Shown: in pieces, positions 37,651 to 45,798 of the stretch
How positions within the stretch are numbered: the stretch's first letter is position 1
Layout: each line of letters begins with the position of its first letter
Origin: Pseudomonadota bacterium
GTDB lineage: Bacteria; Pseudomonadota; Gammaproteobacteria; Xanthomonadales; Wenzhouxiangellaceae
DNA: 64,000 bases
Direction: 5' to 3'
Assembly (NCBI GenBank): GCA_013285445.1
Contig: CP053448.1
Location: forward strand, 558,001-622,000
Made by a program: the position numbers and the translations under genes
Notes under the pieces: model-generated
Told to the model about the DNA's origin: nothing
Seen by the model: only the letters and a program-made list of their open reading frames with translations
The model's database searches: none

Positions 37651-38979
37651 GGCTCTTCCCGGTTTTGTGTGGGTTGACCGGTTCGGATAGGCTACCGGCT
37701 GGCCCCGATTCGAGTCCAGTTTCATGCACGACCGCGAGCTTTACCGCCAGATTCTCGGCGTTCAGGCGCCCTGGGAGGTGTCCGAGGTGGAAGTCGACCT
37801 GCCCGGCACCGGCGTGACGGTCCATATTCGGCACTCCGGCTCGGATCTGGCGTGCCCGCAGTGCGGTGCGGCCTGTTCGGGCTACGACACCCGCGAGCGC
37901 AAGTGGCGGCATCTCGACACCTGCCAGTACAAGACCTGGCTGGTCGCGCAGGTGCCGAGGCTTCGGTGTCCCGAGCACGGCGTTCATCAGCTGCCGGTGC
38001 CGTGGGCGGAGAACAACTCTCGACTGACGGCGCTTTTCGAGGCGCTGGTGATCGATTGGCTCAAGATCGGCACGATCTCGGAGGTTGCCGAGCGACTCGG
38101 TTTGAGCTGGTCGGCGGTCAGCGGCGTGCAGGAGCGCGCGGTGGCGCGGGGTCTGGCGCGGCGGACGCAGGACTTTCCGGACGCGATCGGCATCGACGAG
38201 ACGGCGTTTCAGCGCCGGCACCAGTATGTGACGGTGATCAGCAGCGGCGATCGGGTGCTGCACATCGCCGACGACCGCAAGCGTGCGAGCCTGGACGCCT
38301 GGTACGCGGCGCAGCCGGCCGAGGCGCTGGCAGGCTTGCGAACGGTAGCGATGGACATGTGGCGCCCTTTCATCGATTCGACGCTGGCCCATGTTCCGGG
38401 GGCGGTGCACAAGATCGCCTTCGACAAGTTCCACGTCGCCATGCATCTCGGCGATGCCGTCGACAAGGTTCGCCGGGCCGAGCACAAGGCCTTGCTGGCC
38501 GAAGGCGAGTCGGTCCTGATCAAAAGCCGCTATCTCTGGCTGCAGCATCCCGACAACATGACCGACAACAACTGGGGCCGTCTCCAGGCGCTCAAATCCG
38601 CCAACCTCAAAACCGCCCGGGCCTGGGCAATCAAGACCCACGCGATGTGCCTGTGGGACTACCAGGTCAGAGGCTGGGCGCGTCGGGCCTGGATGGACTG
38701 GTACAACTGGGCGATCCGCTCGCGCCTGGAGCCGGTCAAGAAGGTCGCGCGAACGATCAAGGCTCATCTCGAAGGCGTCCTGACGGCCGTGGTCACAGGC
38801 GCGACCAATGCCCGCGCCGAAGGCTTCAACACCATGATCCAGAAGATCAAGCGCGACGCCCGAGGGTTCAGAAACAAGGAGCGCTTCAAGGCTGCGATCT
38901 ACTTCCACCTCGGTGGCCTCGATCTCTACCCGGAGGCGGTGCGAAAATGAATGCTACCCACACGATTCAGTGAAGAGCC
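37651..38979 (+). mobile_element. ISL3-family element at the leader edge
   Basis: The 1329-bp element starts GGCTCTTCCCGG and ends with the complement of GGCTCTTCACTG; both tips continue into a related GTGTGGGT segment. It is flanked by an exact 8-bp duplication CATTTTTT (37643-37650, 38980-38987), the ISL3 target size. It sits 2 bp after the stop codon of the second cas2, between the cas operon and the array leader, and is oriented against both. Confidence 0.95.
37724..38950 (+). CDS. ISL3-family transposase
   Basis: This 408-aa transposase has an N-terminal zinc-finger region (LACPQCGAACSGYDTRERKW then CPEHGVHQLPVPW), a helix-turn-helix, and a DDE domain beginning AIGIDETAFQRRHQYVTVIS with a second Asp region at IAFDKFHVAMHLGDAVDKVR. 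The tail ATNARAEGFNTMIQKIKRDA is the usual ISL3 Glu region. It appears intact. Confidence 0.94.
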   Translation: MHDRELYRQILGVQAPWEVSEVEVDLPGTGVTVHIRHSGSDLACPQCGAACSGYDTRERKWRHLDTCQYKTWLVAQVPRLRCPEHGVHQLPVPWAENNSRLTALFEALVIDWLKIGTISEVAERLGLSWSAVSGVQERAVARGLARRTQDFPDAIGIDETAFQRRHQYVTVISSGDRVLHIADDRKRASLDAWYAAQPAEALAGLRTVAMDMWRPFIDSTLAHVPGAVHKIAFDKFHVAMHLGDAVDKVRRAEHKALLAEGESVLIKSRYLWLQHPDNMTDNNWGRLQALKSANLKTARAWAIKTHAMCLWDYQVRGWARRAWMDWYNWAIRSRLEPVKKVARTIKAHLEGVLTAVVTGATNARAEGFNTMIQKIKRDARGFRNKERFKAAIYFHLGGLDLYPEAVRK

Positions 38980-38989
38980 CATTTTTTCT

Positions 38990-39358
38990 TCAACCGCCCG
39001 CCGGGGGATGCCGGTTGGGCTTCCTTGTCCGGGTACTATGCCTGAAATTCAGCGGCAGTTGCAATTGCCGAAATACCGGGTGGGCCGGCAGGAGATCAGG
39101 CGGTACGGAGGTCGAGCCCATCATGACCGATTTGCCGGTCGCGGCAATGGGATAGATGCGGACATCATCTTCCCGGTGATTCATGATTTCGGCCAGGCGA
39201 TCGCAAAGATCATTGATGAATGCGGTCTTTTCGTGCACCACAAACACCGAATACTGTATCCGTACGCCGTGCTTCTCCATGAAGCGGGCAACGCGGCCCA
39301 GTCGGCGTGGGTCAGCAATGTCGTAGCTTACCAGCCAGAGGGTTTCACGCTGCGGCAT
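38990..39358 (-). CDS. cas2: Second Cas2 (Cas2')
   Basis: This is a 122-aa Cas2-like protein. The ferredoxin fold starts TLWLVSYDIADPRRLGRVAR with the conserved Asp at position 13, then SVFVVHEKTAFINDLCDRLA and DDVRIYPI. It carries about 50 extra residues at the C-terminus, basic and Pro-rich, unlike typical 90-100-aa Cas2. ATG 39358 overlaps the stop of the upstream Cas1-like gene (TGATG), which decides the start. It is the last gene of the cas operon and is distinct in sequence from the Cas2 at 41090, so it is not a recent duplicate. Confidence 0.9.
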   Translation of the reverse strand: MPQRETLWLVSYDIADPRRLGRVARFMEKHGVRIQYSVFVVHEKTAFINDLCDRLAEIMNHREDDVRIYPIAATGKSVMMGSTSVPPDLLPAHPVFRQLQLPLNFRHSTRTRKPNRHPPAGG

Positions 39359-40149
39359 CAGACGATACCTTCTTCGAGCAGGCGCTGGTCCAGCCGGTGA
39401 AGCACGTCGATGGCCCGGCTTCTCAGGTCTGGAACCAGGTGCTGGAAGCGGGTAAGCATGGTCGCGCGAATCATCGGCGGTGGATCCCCACGGTCGAGCG
39501 CGGCCTGCACGCGTATCAGTTCCTGCAGACTCGGCAGAAACAAAGACCATTCCAGAAGTGCGATGAGGTCCGAGGCGGGATCGAGCTGCGGCCACAACGC
39601 CCGGCGACGTGTCGCGTCCAGACCCTGATCAGCCAGCAGCTCGGCAACCAGACCGGAAAGACCTCGCTTCCAGGTCTGCTCCACCATCTTGACAAGGGTT
39701 GTGGATGCACGGGCATGACGGGCCCTTTCCATGGCGCGCCGTAAGCTTCGACAGCGGTGCCGGTCCGGTGGTATACGTAATTGACCGGCGAGCCGACAGC
39801 GTTGGCGACTTTCCATCGACTTCCACCAGACGTTATAAATGCGCCTTCCGTTCGGCTGGGCCAGGAGTTCACGCAGCCGATCGAACAGGCCGCTTCGCTG
39901 GTGGCTGCCGGTTCCGTGCAAGAAGCCCAGGACGTGACCATGATCGGATACGAACACGATGGGTACGCCGCTGCGCATGCACAGGGTCAGGGCACGCGGA
40001 GTCCAGCGGGCCGTGGCGGGTGCAACAACCTGGGATATGTAGCGGATGGCCATGACCGCCGGAGCCTGCTGCTCGCAATCGATGCGCAGTGCGGTACCCT
40101 GCGTTGAGATGCGCGGGACGGACTCGTTGAGGATGTAGAGCGGCTTCAT
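39358..40149 (-). CDS. Cas1-like protein lacking catalytic residues (dead Cas1 paralogue)
   Basis: This 263-aa protein has the Cas1 N-terminal beta domain in recognisable form (LYILNESVPRISTQGTALRI, TARWTPRALTLCMRSGVPIV, FVSDHGHVLGFLHG). Its helical domain lines up with the active Cas1 next door: KRGLSGLVAELL opposite LRGLEGAGAAAW, and LDPASDLIALLEWSLFLPSL opposite RDPANAILSLCYTLLHAEAV. The metal-binding Glu of GLEG is Ser165 here. The GFLH His and the CDLIEP acids have no counterpart. It should be unable to integrate DNA alone and may be a structural partner. It overlaps cas1 (ATGA) and cas2' (TGATG). Confidence 0.75.
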   Translation of the reverse strand: MKPLYILNESVPRISTQGTALRIDCEQQAPAVMAIRYISQVVAPATARWTPRALTLCMRSGVPIVFVSDHGHVLGFLHGTGSHQRSGLFDRLRELLAQPNGRRIYNVWWKSMESRQRCRLAGQLRIPPDRHRCRSLRRAMERARHARASTTLVKMVEQTWKRGLSGLVAELLADQGLDATRRRALWPQLDPASDLIALLEWSLFLPSLQELIRVQAALDRGDPPPMIRATMLTRFQHLVPDLRSRAIDVLHRLDQRLLEEGIV

Positions 40150-41093
40150 GGCTGATGCGCCCGAAGCGTTCGAATCAGTTCATGGCCACGGGTACGCAGA
40201 TAGCGCCGGAATGGTGGTGCGGTCTCCTCCCACCAAGGCCAGAAGTGTTGCCGTCCATTCTTTCGCAGACGGCATCCGGCGGCGCCGTTCGAAAAGTGCT
40301 CGGCCTTGACAAGGCGGGTGGCAAACAGCTTTACGACGCAGCCGTCAATTCTCGGTCGCAATGGTTCGATCAGATCGCAGGCCAGCGATTCACGCCCATG
40401 GAGTGGTTCGTGCAGGAAACCAAGCATCGGATCGAGCCCTTGGGCATGGCAGACAGCGACCGCTTCGGCATGGAGCAGGGTGTAGCACAGCGAAAGTATC
40501 GCGTTGGCCGGGTCTCGAGGTGGTCGCCGGCTTCTTCCGTTGAACCCGGCACTGGCCGGAAACAGCGTCGCCAACGCGCGGAACCAGGCTGCTGCACCGG
40601 CACCTTCGAGCCCGCGTAACGACACCAGGTTGGCTCCCGGAATATCCTCCTGGAGCGCCGCGAGGGTTCGGCGGGCGGCAAGCAGCGGCCGCCGCCTTGC
40701 CGGTCTGCGTGCCTCGGCCTCATGCAGTTCACGACCGCAGGCGGCGAGCTTTCCCGCAACCAGCTCCCGGGCTAGAGCGGTGGATAGGATGGGATTGGCA
40801 GCGGCCTGAAACTGCAGCAGGCGGCGTTCAACGTCCTTGCCGGGCGGCCCGCATAACTGCGCTACACGCCTGTGACCGCGGCCGCTCAGGCAGACCACGG
40901 AGACGCCGGCGTCGGTCAGTCGCGCCAGGGTGCTGGTGGTCAACTGTATTTCGCCAAGCAGCACCAGTCGTGCGACGAGTTTGAGCGGTATGTTGCCGCA
41001 CCCGCGCGGGGCGGGCTTGACGCGCATGCTGTCGCCCTGGACTTCGATGCTGGCATGTTTCCGATCCAGATAGACGGTGTGCATTGCGGTCAC
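40146..41093 (-). CDS. cas1: CRISPR integrase Cas1
   Basis: This 315-aa integrase inserts new spacers at the leader end. The N-terminal beta domain is VYLDRKHASIEVQGDSMRVK and the C-terminal helical domain holds the active site: Glu163 in LRGLEGAGAAAW, His228 in GLDPMLGFLHEP, and Asp240/Glu243 in SLACDLIEPLRP. All are present, so it should be active. There is no reverse transcriptase or Cas6 fusion. It overlaps cas2 upstream and the Cas1-like gene downstream by 4 bp each (ATGA), giving a cas2-cas1-cas1'-cas2' unit. Confidence 0.95.
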   Translation of the reverse strand: MTAMHTVYLDRKHASIEVQGDSMRVKPAPRGCGNIPLKLVARLVLLGEIQLTTSTLARLTDAGVSVVCLSGRGHRRVAQLCGPPGKDVERRLLQFQAAANPILSTALARELVAGKLAACGRELHEAEARRPARRRPLLAARRTLAALQEDIPGANLVSLRGLEGAGAAAWFRALATLFPASAGFNGRSRRPPRDPANAILSLCYTLLHAEAVAVCHAQGLDPMLGFLHEPLHGRESLACDLIEPLRPRIDGCVVKLFATRLVKAEHFSNGAAGCRLRKNGRQHFWPWWEETAPPFRRYLRTRGHELIRTLRAHQP

Positions 41094-41371
41094 TGCAGAA
41101 GAAAGAAATCACGATGGTCGTGCTGCGGCGCAATCCCCAGGGTATGCCAGGGCCGCAGGCAGGATGCCGGCAGGATCATGAAGCGGTCTTCAGCCGGATC
41201 GATCAGCGCTTCCATGCGCTCGCACAGTTCATCGAAGTGGAGGGCGCTTAGTTCACATTCGAAGACTGACTTCTGGCGGCCGACGGCATAGTCCAGCAGG
41301 ATCTTTAGTGCGCCGCGCAGGCGGCGGGGAGAGCTGATGTCGTAGGCGGTGATGTAGCGGTCGGTGTTCAT
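41090..41371 (-). CDS. cas2: CRISPR adaptation protein Cas2
   Basis: This is a 93-aa Cas2 with DRYITAYDISSPRRLRGALK (conserved Asp11), KSVFECELSALHFDELCERM and DRFMILPASC. It should form the central dimer of the Cas1-Cas2 integrase. A 90-bp gap to cas6 upstream contains the palindrome GCAAGCTTGC, so an adaptation transcript may start here. The ATGA overlap with cas1 shows coupling. Confidence 0.93.
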   Translation of the reverse strand: MNTDRYITAYDISSPRRLRGALKILLDYAVGRQKSVFECELSALHFDELCERMEALIDPAEDRFMILPASCLRPWHTLGIAPQHDHRDFFLLQ

Positions 41372-41437
41372 CGCGCAGCCTGAAATCCGTTGTAACTGGC
41401 TGCATTGTGGCCAAACCCGGAACAGGCTGGGGAAATG

Positions 41438-41447
41438 GCAAGCTTGC
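41438..41447. promoter_or_regulatory. Palindrome GCAAGCTTGC upstream of cas2
   Basis: It lies 67 bp upstream of the cas2 start, in the only sizeable gap of the downstream cas genes. The same sequence with shared flanks (on the minus strand CGCAAGCTTGCCATTT) is found upstream of cmr1 at 52848, and the core recurs upstream of the CARF gene at 55452. It may be an operator. Confidence 0.5.
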
Positions 41448-41461
41448 GAGAATGGGACCGC

Positions 41462-42430
41462 TCAGATGGCGCTTTTGACTGTCGTCATTCGGTAATGGCC
41501 CAGCCCCATAACGCAGCCGCGTCCGACCAGCGTGTGCTGGCCCAGCCACAGCCAGGGCCAGAAGCTTGCGGCATCGCGTTGGGCCAGCACCAGGGTGCCG
41601 GTCAGGCCGCTCATGTCGATGCCGGTCTGCTGGCGCGAGGAATAGCGCTTGAGCGGCGTCAGGCGCAGGTTTGCAGACTGCCAGTGGACTCTGCGGGCGG
41701 CATCGACCAGCGCGCGAAAGTCAAGCTCGAAGGGCTGACGTTGGTGGAACGTGCACAGCATGGAGATGCGCCGGAGCAGGACAGAGAAAAAATCGCCGAA
41801 GCTCAGGTCGGCCGGGCCAACGTAGCGATCACGAATGCGGATTCTCAGCGGTGTTAACAGTTCAATGTGCAGATCGCCGTCAATTTCAGGCAAGTCCCTG
41901 CCTGGGGCTGCGTCCAGCGTGGAAACGGTCGAAGTCTCTGGCTGACTCAGCTTCAGGCTAAGCTGGTTCCTGCCCAGGCCACGCCAGGCCGCGCGTTCCA
42001 GCGCGCGAATGATCAGGGCGTGATCCTGATTGGATGATCCAAACAGCCGGAGCGCCAGCTTCATGGTCTGACCTGCTTCGATTCTGCCCCCTGGCGTTGG
42101 CAGCAGCACATAGGGCCGTGGCGCGGTTGTGTACTTGCGCATCTTGCCCTGACCGGTCGGCGGCGGCGTTTCAAAAATGCGGGCGTGCACGCAGCGATCG
42201 AACATTGGGCAGGGCGCACAGTCCTTCATGCCGGTCACGCAAACCGATTGTTTGAGCGCGTGCCCGAACGCGCCGCGCCAGGCCGACCCAGCCCAGTCGG
42301 GCAGTTGGCCGGCCGTGCGAGCAGCAAAAGTCAGGTCATATCGCCCCACGGTGAGGACCGGGAAGATATCCGGGCGAGATTGCCGTCCTGCCACCAAACC
42401 GCTGACTGGTGCTGGTTTGCCGGCTGTCAT
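41462..42430 (-). CDS. cas6: pre-crRNA processing endoribonuclease Cas6
   Basis: This is a 322-aa RAMP-fold Cas6 that should cut the array transcript in each repeat. A cysteine cluster (CVTGMKDCAPCPMFDRC) and the following HARIFETPPP belong to the Cas6 subgroup common with type III systems. The C-terminal glycine-rich loop is GRGCVMGLGHYRM. ATG 42430 overlaps the stop of the fusion gene in ATGA, which decides the start. The catalytic residue cannot be named from the sequence alone. Confidence 0.9.
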   Translation of the reverse strand: MTAGKPAPVSGLVAGRQSRPDIFPVLTVGRYDLTFAARTAGQLPDWAGSAWRGAFGHALKQSVCVTGMKDCAPCPMFDRCVHARIFETPPPTGQGKMRKYTTAPRPYVLLPTPGGRIEAGQTMKLALRLFGSSNQDHALIIRALERAAWRGLGRNQLSLKLSQPETSTVSTLDAAPGRDLPEIDGDLHIELLTPLRIRIRDRYVGPADLSFGDFFSVLLRRISMLCTFHQRQPFELDFRALVDAARRVHWQSANLRLTPLKRYSSRQQTGIDMSGLTGTLVLAQRDAASFWPWLWLGQHTLVGRGCVMGLGHYRMTTVKSAI

Positions 42431-44001
42431 GGACATGCCGTGCGGGATTGAAACTCGCCGAGTTTCTGCACGCGAAATTCCTCCAGACATGGATTGCACT
42501 GAGCGAGCTGATGTGCGTCGAGCTCGCGGCCACGCCACTCGGGCGGCAGATCGATCGAGAGAAACACAACGCGAGCGCCCCGCGCGCACAGGGCAGCGGC
42601 GATGTGCAGCGGAAACGTACCGATCGCGATGTCGCCCGGGTTGACCTCGGCCGGATCGAGGTGTTCGACCTGACGATCGAATGCCAACTTCTGTTGCCTG
42701 AACCAGTCGCGTGCGCCGGGGTGGCGTGAGACCAGCAGGGTCTGCGAAGTTTGGCGAGGCGTCATCTGTTCCGTCGAAGGCCAGTCCGCGCCGGCGAAGT
42801 CATGGACCATCTGGGTGATGCGATCGGTCAATGCTCTGGCGTCCAGGGGTTGCCTTCGAAAACCACCGTGTTCGATATCGTTGCGAAGATCGGCGATCGT
42901 CCGGGCGGCATTGCCGGAGACAGAAAATTTCTGTTCAGCCTGCCTGCGAGCGCGTTCGCTGAAGCCGGGATGATTGACTTCCGCGCCGTTGCGGTCTGCT
43001 GCATGCAGGTTGACCATCGCTTCGCGCACCGTCACGGCCGCTTCCGGATAACGCTCCAGTTGCAGGTAATGCCGGGCCAATGCCTGCAGCGCTGCATGGC
43101 CCTCGTCGCTGTAGAGTCGGTCGGCTGTCAGTGGCTCAATGACGGCTTGCAGTTCATCGAGCACCAAGGCCATCGGCGGCAGCCGGTGGATGATCTCGGT
43201 GCGCGTGGCCGTGATGGCCTGCAGGAGCCGCCTGGCGCTGCCAACGGCGCCGGCCTTCTTGCGCGGGTTCTGCTGATAGCCGGTGACCAGGCCAGCGATT
43301 CGCACTGTGCTCAGATCGGTGGCAAAATCGGCCATGGCCTCGACCAGGCGATGCCAGGTTGGGAACTCGCTTCCGTCCAGACGGGCTTGCGTCGCCTGCC
43401 GCTGCCGGATACGTCGGCTGAGCGCCAGGACGGGACCGGCCATGCCGGTTTGCAGGAAAAGTCTCAGCGCCTGCGCCCATTCGGTCAATTCAACGAACAG
43501 GTTCAGGCTCCAGATCCGCGAAACGCCCTGGTCGCCTCGATACTCGGCATAGACCACCTGCAGTCGGTCGGGCTGGCGGCCAATGGCCTGAAGCAGTCCG
43601 ATCACGGCACCGGCGAAAAACGGCTGGGCTCGAAAGCCATGGGTGATATCAAGCAGTACTTCAGTCTCGTCAGTGTTGTCCCCCTTTTTGCCTACCAGCC
43701 CGATCAAAGCATTGAACTGGTCCCACAATCCGCTTTCCCGGCGGCCCGTGCGAATGTCGCAGAATTCAGGTGCCGGCACGCCGGCATCGCTTAGCGCCTG
43801 GCGCAAGAGATGCTCATTCCGGGCCCGCGCCTCGGAAGTTGCCAGCACGTGAATGTGACCTGGCTGCCACAAATGCGCCAGGGCGGCACAGACAAACGGC
43901 GTGGATTCCGCCTGCCCCAGGCCGGGCCATTCGTAGAGCGCGGGCTGGTAGTCGCCGGTACCGAGAAACGTGATGAGCTTGCGGCTGCCCCGGGCGCTCA
44001 T
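42427..44001 (-). CDS. Csx1 (CARF-HEPN) ribonuclease fused to a C-terminal Csx16 domain
   Basis: This is a 524-aa single open frame. Residues 1-170 form a CARF-like DxTHG domain (LITFLGTGDYQPALYEWP; LLDITHGFR with Asp118-His121-Gly122) that should bind cyclic oligoadenylate. Residues about 200-405 are helical and hold the HEPN motif RNDIEH (Arg373, His378). Residues about 420-515 match Csx16/VVA1548: TLLVSRHPGARDWFRQQKLA, HLDPAEVNPGDIAIGTFPLH, SIDLPPEWRGREL. Csx16 is usually a separate small protein and has been proposed to degrade cyclic oligoadenylate. ATG 44001 overlaps the cmr6 stop in ATGA. An effector with a built-in off-switch is inferred. Confidence 0.85.
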   Translation of the reverse strand: MSARGSRKLITFLGTGDYQPALYEWPGLGQAESTPFVCAALAHLWQPGHIHVLATSEARARNEHLLRQALSDAGVPAPEFCDIRTGRRESGLWDQFNALIGLVGKKGDNTDETEVLLDITHGFRAQPFFAGAVIGLLQAIGRQPDRLQVVYAEYRGDQGVSRIWSLNLFVELTEWAQALRLFLQTGMAGPVLALSRRIRQRQATQARLDGSEFPTWHRLVEAMADFATDLSTVRIAGLVTGYQQNPRKKAGAVGSARRLLQAITATRTEIIHRLPPMALVLDELQAVIEPLTADRLYSDEGHAALQALARHYLQLERYPEAAVTVREAMVNLHAADRNGAEVNHPGFSERARRQAEQKFSVSGNAARTIADLRNDIEHGGFRRQPLDARALTDRITQMVHDFAGADWPSTEQMTPRQTSQTLLVSRHPGARDWFRQQKLAFDRQVEHLDPAEVNPGDIAIGTFPLHIAAALCARGARVVFLSIDLPPEWRGRELDAHQLAQCNPCLEEFRVQKLGEFQSRTACP

Positions 44002-45098
44002 TCTGAGTCGTCGTACATGGCGCGTACTCTTCTGGCAGATTTGGACGGTGGGGCATCCCACCAGCCCTGCTCTTCCCACCGGGATTGGATGTCGTCCAGG
44101 GCACGCTGTTTGAGCACCTCGTCTTCGATGTCCCGCCATGCTTCGGCGAGTGCCTTGCCCCGAAGTGCCTCATCGGCACTCGACCGGTTTTTTTCGACCA
44201 GCTTCCCGATCATTTCATCGACCCAGTTGCAGCGCAGTACCGCGGCGTGTTCGTGTCGGCGTTGCTTTGCAACCTGCTGGTCGTCAAGACGCTGCATCGC
44301 GCCATAGCCCACAGCAGTCTTGGCGCCAAAGCCGAGCCATTCGAAGGCGTGTTCGAACGCGGCTTCGAGCAGACTCTGCCAATGGTCGCTCAGGTCCAGG
44401 TTTTCATGCTGAAGCAGGGCCGGGTTGCAGCCGACCAGGAAGGAAAAGGCCGTGCCCGGCGGGACGGTGAGGAATTGGATCGGGGTGGGCATGCCGGAGT
44501 CGTGCGGCGCTGCCTTGCCCTGGTAATACTCGCCCTGGTGCGGGGTCATGATCTCGACCATCAGCTTGTCCGCGCGAATTTGCGGGATGACATCGTGAAA
44601 GATCAGCGCGCCGCGCCGCGCGGCATGGGCATCCTCGGCACCGAACAGCGCGGTGATGGCATCGATCGTCCAGCCGTGGCTGTCGCCCCACAGGCCGGCG
44701 GCCAGTTCGCGCGCTGACTGGCGCAGCACCCCCTTGACGCCGCTGCCGGGGAGATAGGGCAGGCCGTAGGGATGCAGGAAGGCAAACCCGTTTTCCAGCG
44801 GATGCTCGTTGCCGAGACCGGTGGCGAACGGTGCGGTCGAGACCGCATCGAAGCTGGCCAGACCCTCCCGCTGCAGCGGGCCATCGCGCAGGGCCGCCTG
44901 GCGCGCACCGAGCGCGCCCATCAGGGCTTGATCGGCCGCGTTGAGCGGGCAAGCCAGCTTCCAGGCCTGCGTGTTGTCGTTTTCAGTGTCGGAAAAATTC
45001 GGCTCCCAGACCGGTAACAGCAAGCTGAAGCGCAGCGCGGGCGAGGCGAGCGCATGGTCGTGTTTTTTCAGGTAGGCGGGAATGGCGGCAATCGACAT
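43998..45098 (-). CDS. cmr6: Type III-B Cmr complex subunit Cmr6
   Basis: This is a 366-aa RAMP protein with HPYGLPYLPGSGVKGVLRQS, the typical Cmr6 substrate loop region, then ALIFHDVIPQIRADKLMVEI, MTPHQGEYYQGKAAPHD and LVGCNPALL. Cmr6 caps the backbone at the crRNA 3' side with Cmr1. ATG 45098 has GGGGT 5 bp upstream; a GTG at 45110 is an alternative. Only about 50 bp separates it from a divergent antitoxin gene, so it cannot share an uninterrupted upstream region with cmr5. Confidence 0.95.
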   Translation of the reverse strand: MSIAAIPAYLKKHDHALASPALRFSLLLPVWEPNFSDTENDNTQAWKLACPLNAADQALMGALGARQAALRDGPLQREGLASFDAVSTAPFATGLGNEHPLENGFAFLHPYGLPYLPGSGVKGVLRQSARELAAGLWGDSHGWTIDAITALFGAEDAHAARRGALIFHDVIPQIRADKLMVEIMTPHQGEYYQGKAAPHDSGMPTPIQFLTVPPGTAFSFLVGCNPALLQHENLDLSDHWQSLLEAAFEHAFEWLGFGAKTAVGYGAMQRLDDQQVAKQRRHEHAAVLRCNWVDEMIGKLVEKNRSSADEALRGKALAEAWRDIEDEVLKQRALDDIQSRWEEQGWWDAPPSKSARRVRAMYDDSE

Positions 45099-45149
45099 CA
45101 GGTACCCCACGTGTTACATTGTCTTACGCTCGGAATGGAGGCTGAACAG

Positions 45150-45368
45150 ATGTCAACAACCCTGACCATTCGTCTCGACAAGGAGCTGGACGAAACCCTC
45201 AGCCAACTGGCCGCCGAGCAGAAACGCAGCAAGAGTGATCTGGTGCGCGAGATGCTGCGGCGGCAAGCCGCTGTTGCAGATCTGCATCTGCTGCGCGAAG
45301 AACTTGTGCCGCAGGCCGAACGGGCCGGATACCTGAGTGAAGATGATTTCTTTCGCGACGTTTCGTGA
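45150..45368 (+). CDS. Ribbon-helix-helix antitoxin inside the cmr operon
   Basis: This 72-aa protein has a CopG-like DNA-binding start (MSTTLTIRLDKELDETLSQL) and a short acidic tail (GYLSEDDFFRDVS) that should contact the toxin. ATG 45150 follows TGGAGG with an 8-bp spacing. It runs opposite to the cmr genes, with cmr6 starting only 51 bp away in the other direction. Its stop overlaps the toxin start. Confidence 0.85.
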   Translation: MSTTLTIRLDKELDETLSQLAAEQKRSKSDLVREMLRRQAAVADLHLLREELVPQAERAGYLSEDDFFRDVS

Positions 45369-45775
45369 GGGTCTTTATTGACAGCAATATCTGGATCAGC
45401 GCATTCGCATCGCGCGGATTCTGTGCCGACCTGCTGGAATGGCTGTTGAAGAAAGGCAGTCCTCACAGCCTGTGGATCAGCCGCGAGGTGATTGAGGAAG
45501 TCACGCGCGTGCTTGAGCAGCAGTTCAGTCTCAGCGACGCGGGTCGGCAACGGCTCGATCGACTGCTGGCGGTGCCGAATCGAAGCTGCGGCGGTGAATG
45601 GATTGCACCGCCGGATTTTCCGGATCCTGACGACATCGCCATTGTGGCCGCGGCCCTGGCGGCGCGGGCCGGTCTGTTCATCACCGGCGATCAGGCGCTG
45701 TTGAACCTTGAAACCATTGATGGCATGCATTTTGTCTCGTCCAGGGAAGGCTACCGGCAGCTGCGTGGCCTCTAG
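45365..45775 (+). CDS. PIN-family toxin inside the cmr operon
   Basis: This 136-aa PIN ribonuclease of the COG1569-like type has MRVFIDSNIWISAFASRG (Asp6), SREVIEEVTRVL (Glu) and DFPDPDDIAIVAAALAARAG (Asp cluster), then FITGDQALLN. The GTG at 45365 overlaps the antitoxin stop by 4 bp. It ends 23 bp from the cmr5 stop on the opposite strand. A remnant of a close relative is at 28775-28846. Confidence 0.85.
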   Translation: MRVFIDSNIWISAFASRGFCADLLEWLLKKGSPHSLWISREVIEEVTRVLEQQFSLSDAGRQRLDRLLAVPNRSCGGEWIAPPDFPDPDDIAIVAAALAARAGLFITGDQALLNLETIDGMHFVSSREGYRQLRGL

Positions 45776-45798
45776 TGACGAAATTTTCCCATCCATCA

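Noticed and set aside
39358..40149. Interpretation of the Cas1-like gene as a CARF or unrelated protein
   Set aside because: The beta-domain start, the GLSG and LDPASDLI segments line up with the neighbouring Cas1 in order, which fits a Cas1 paralogue better.
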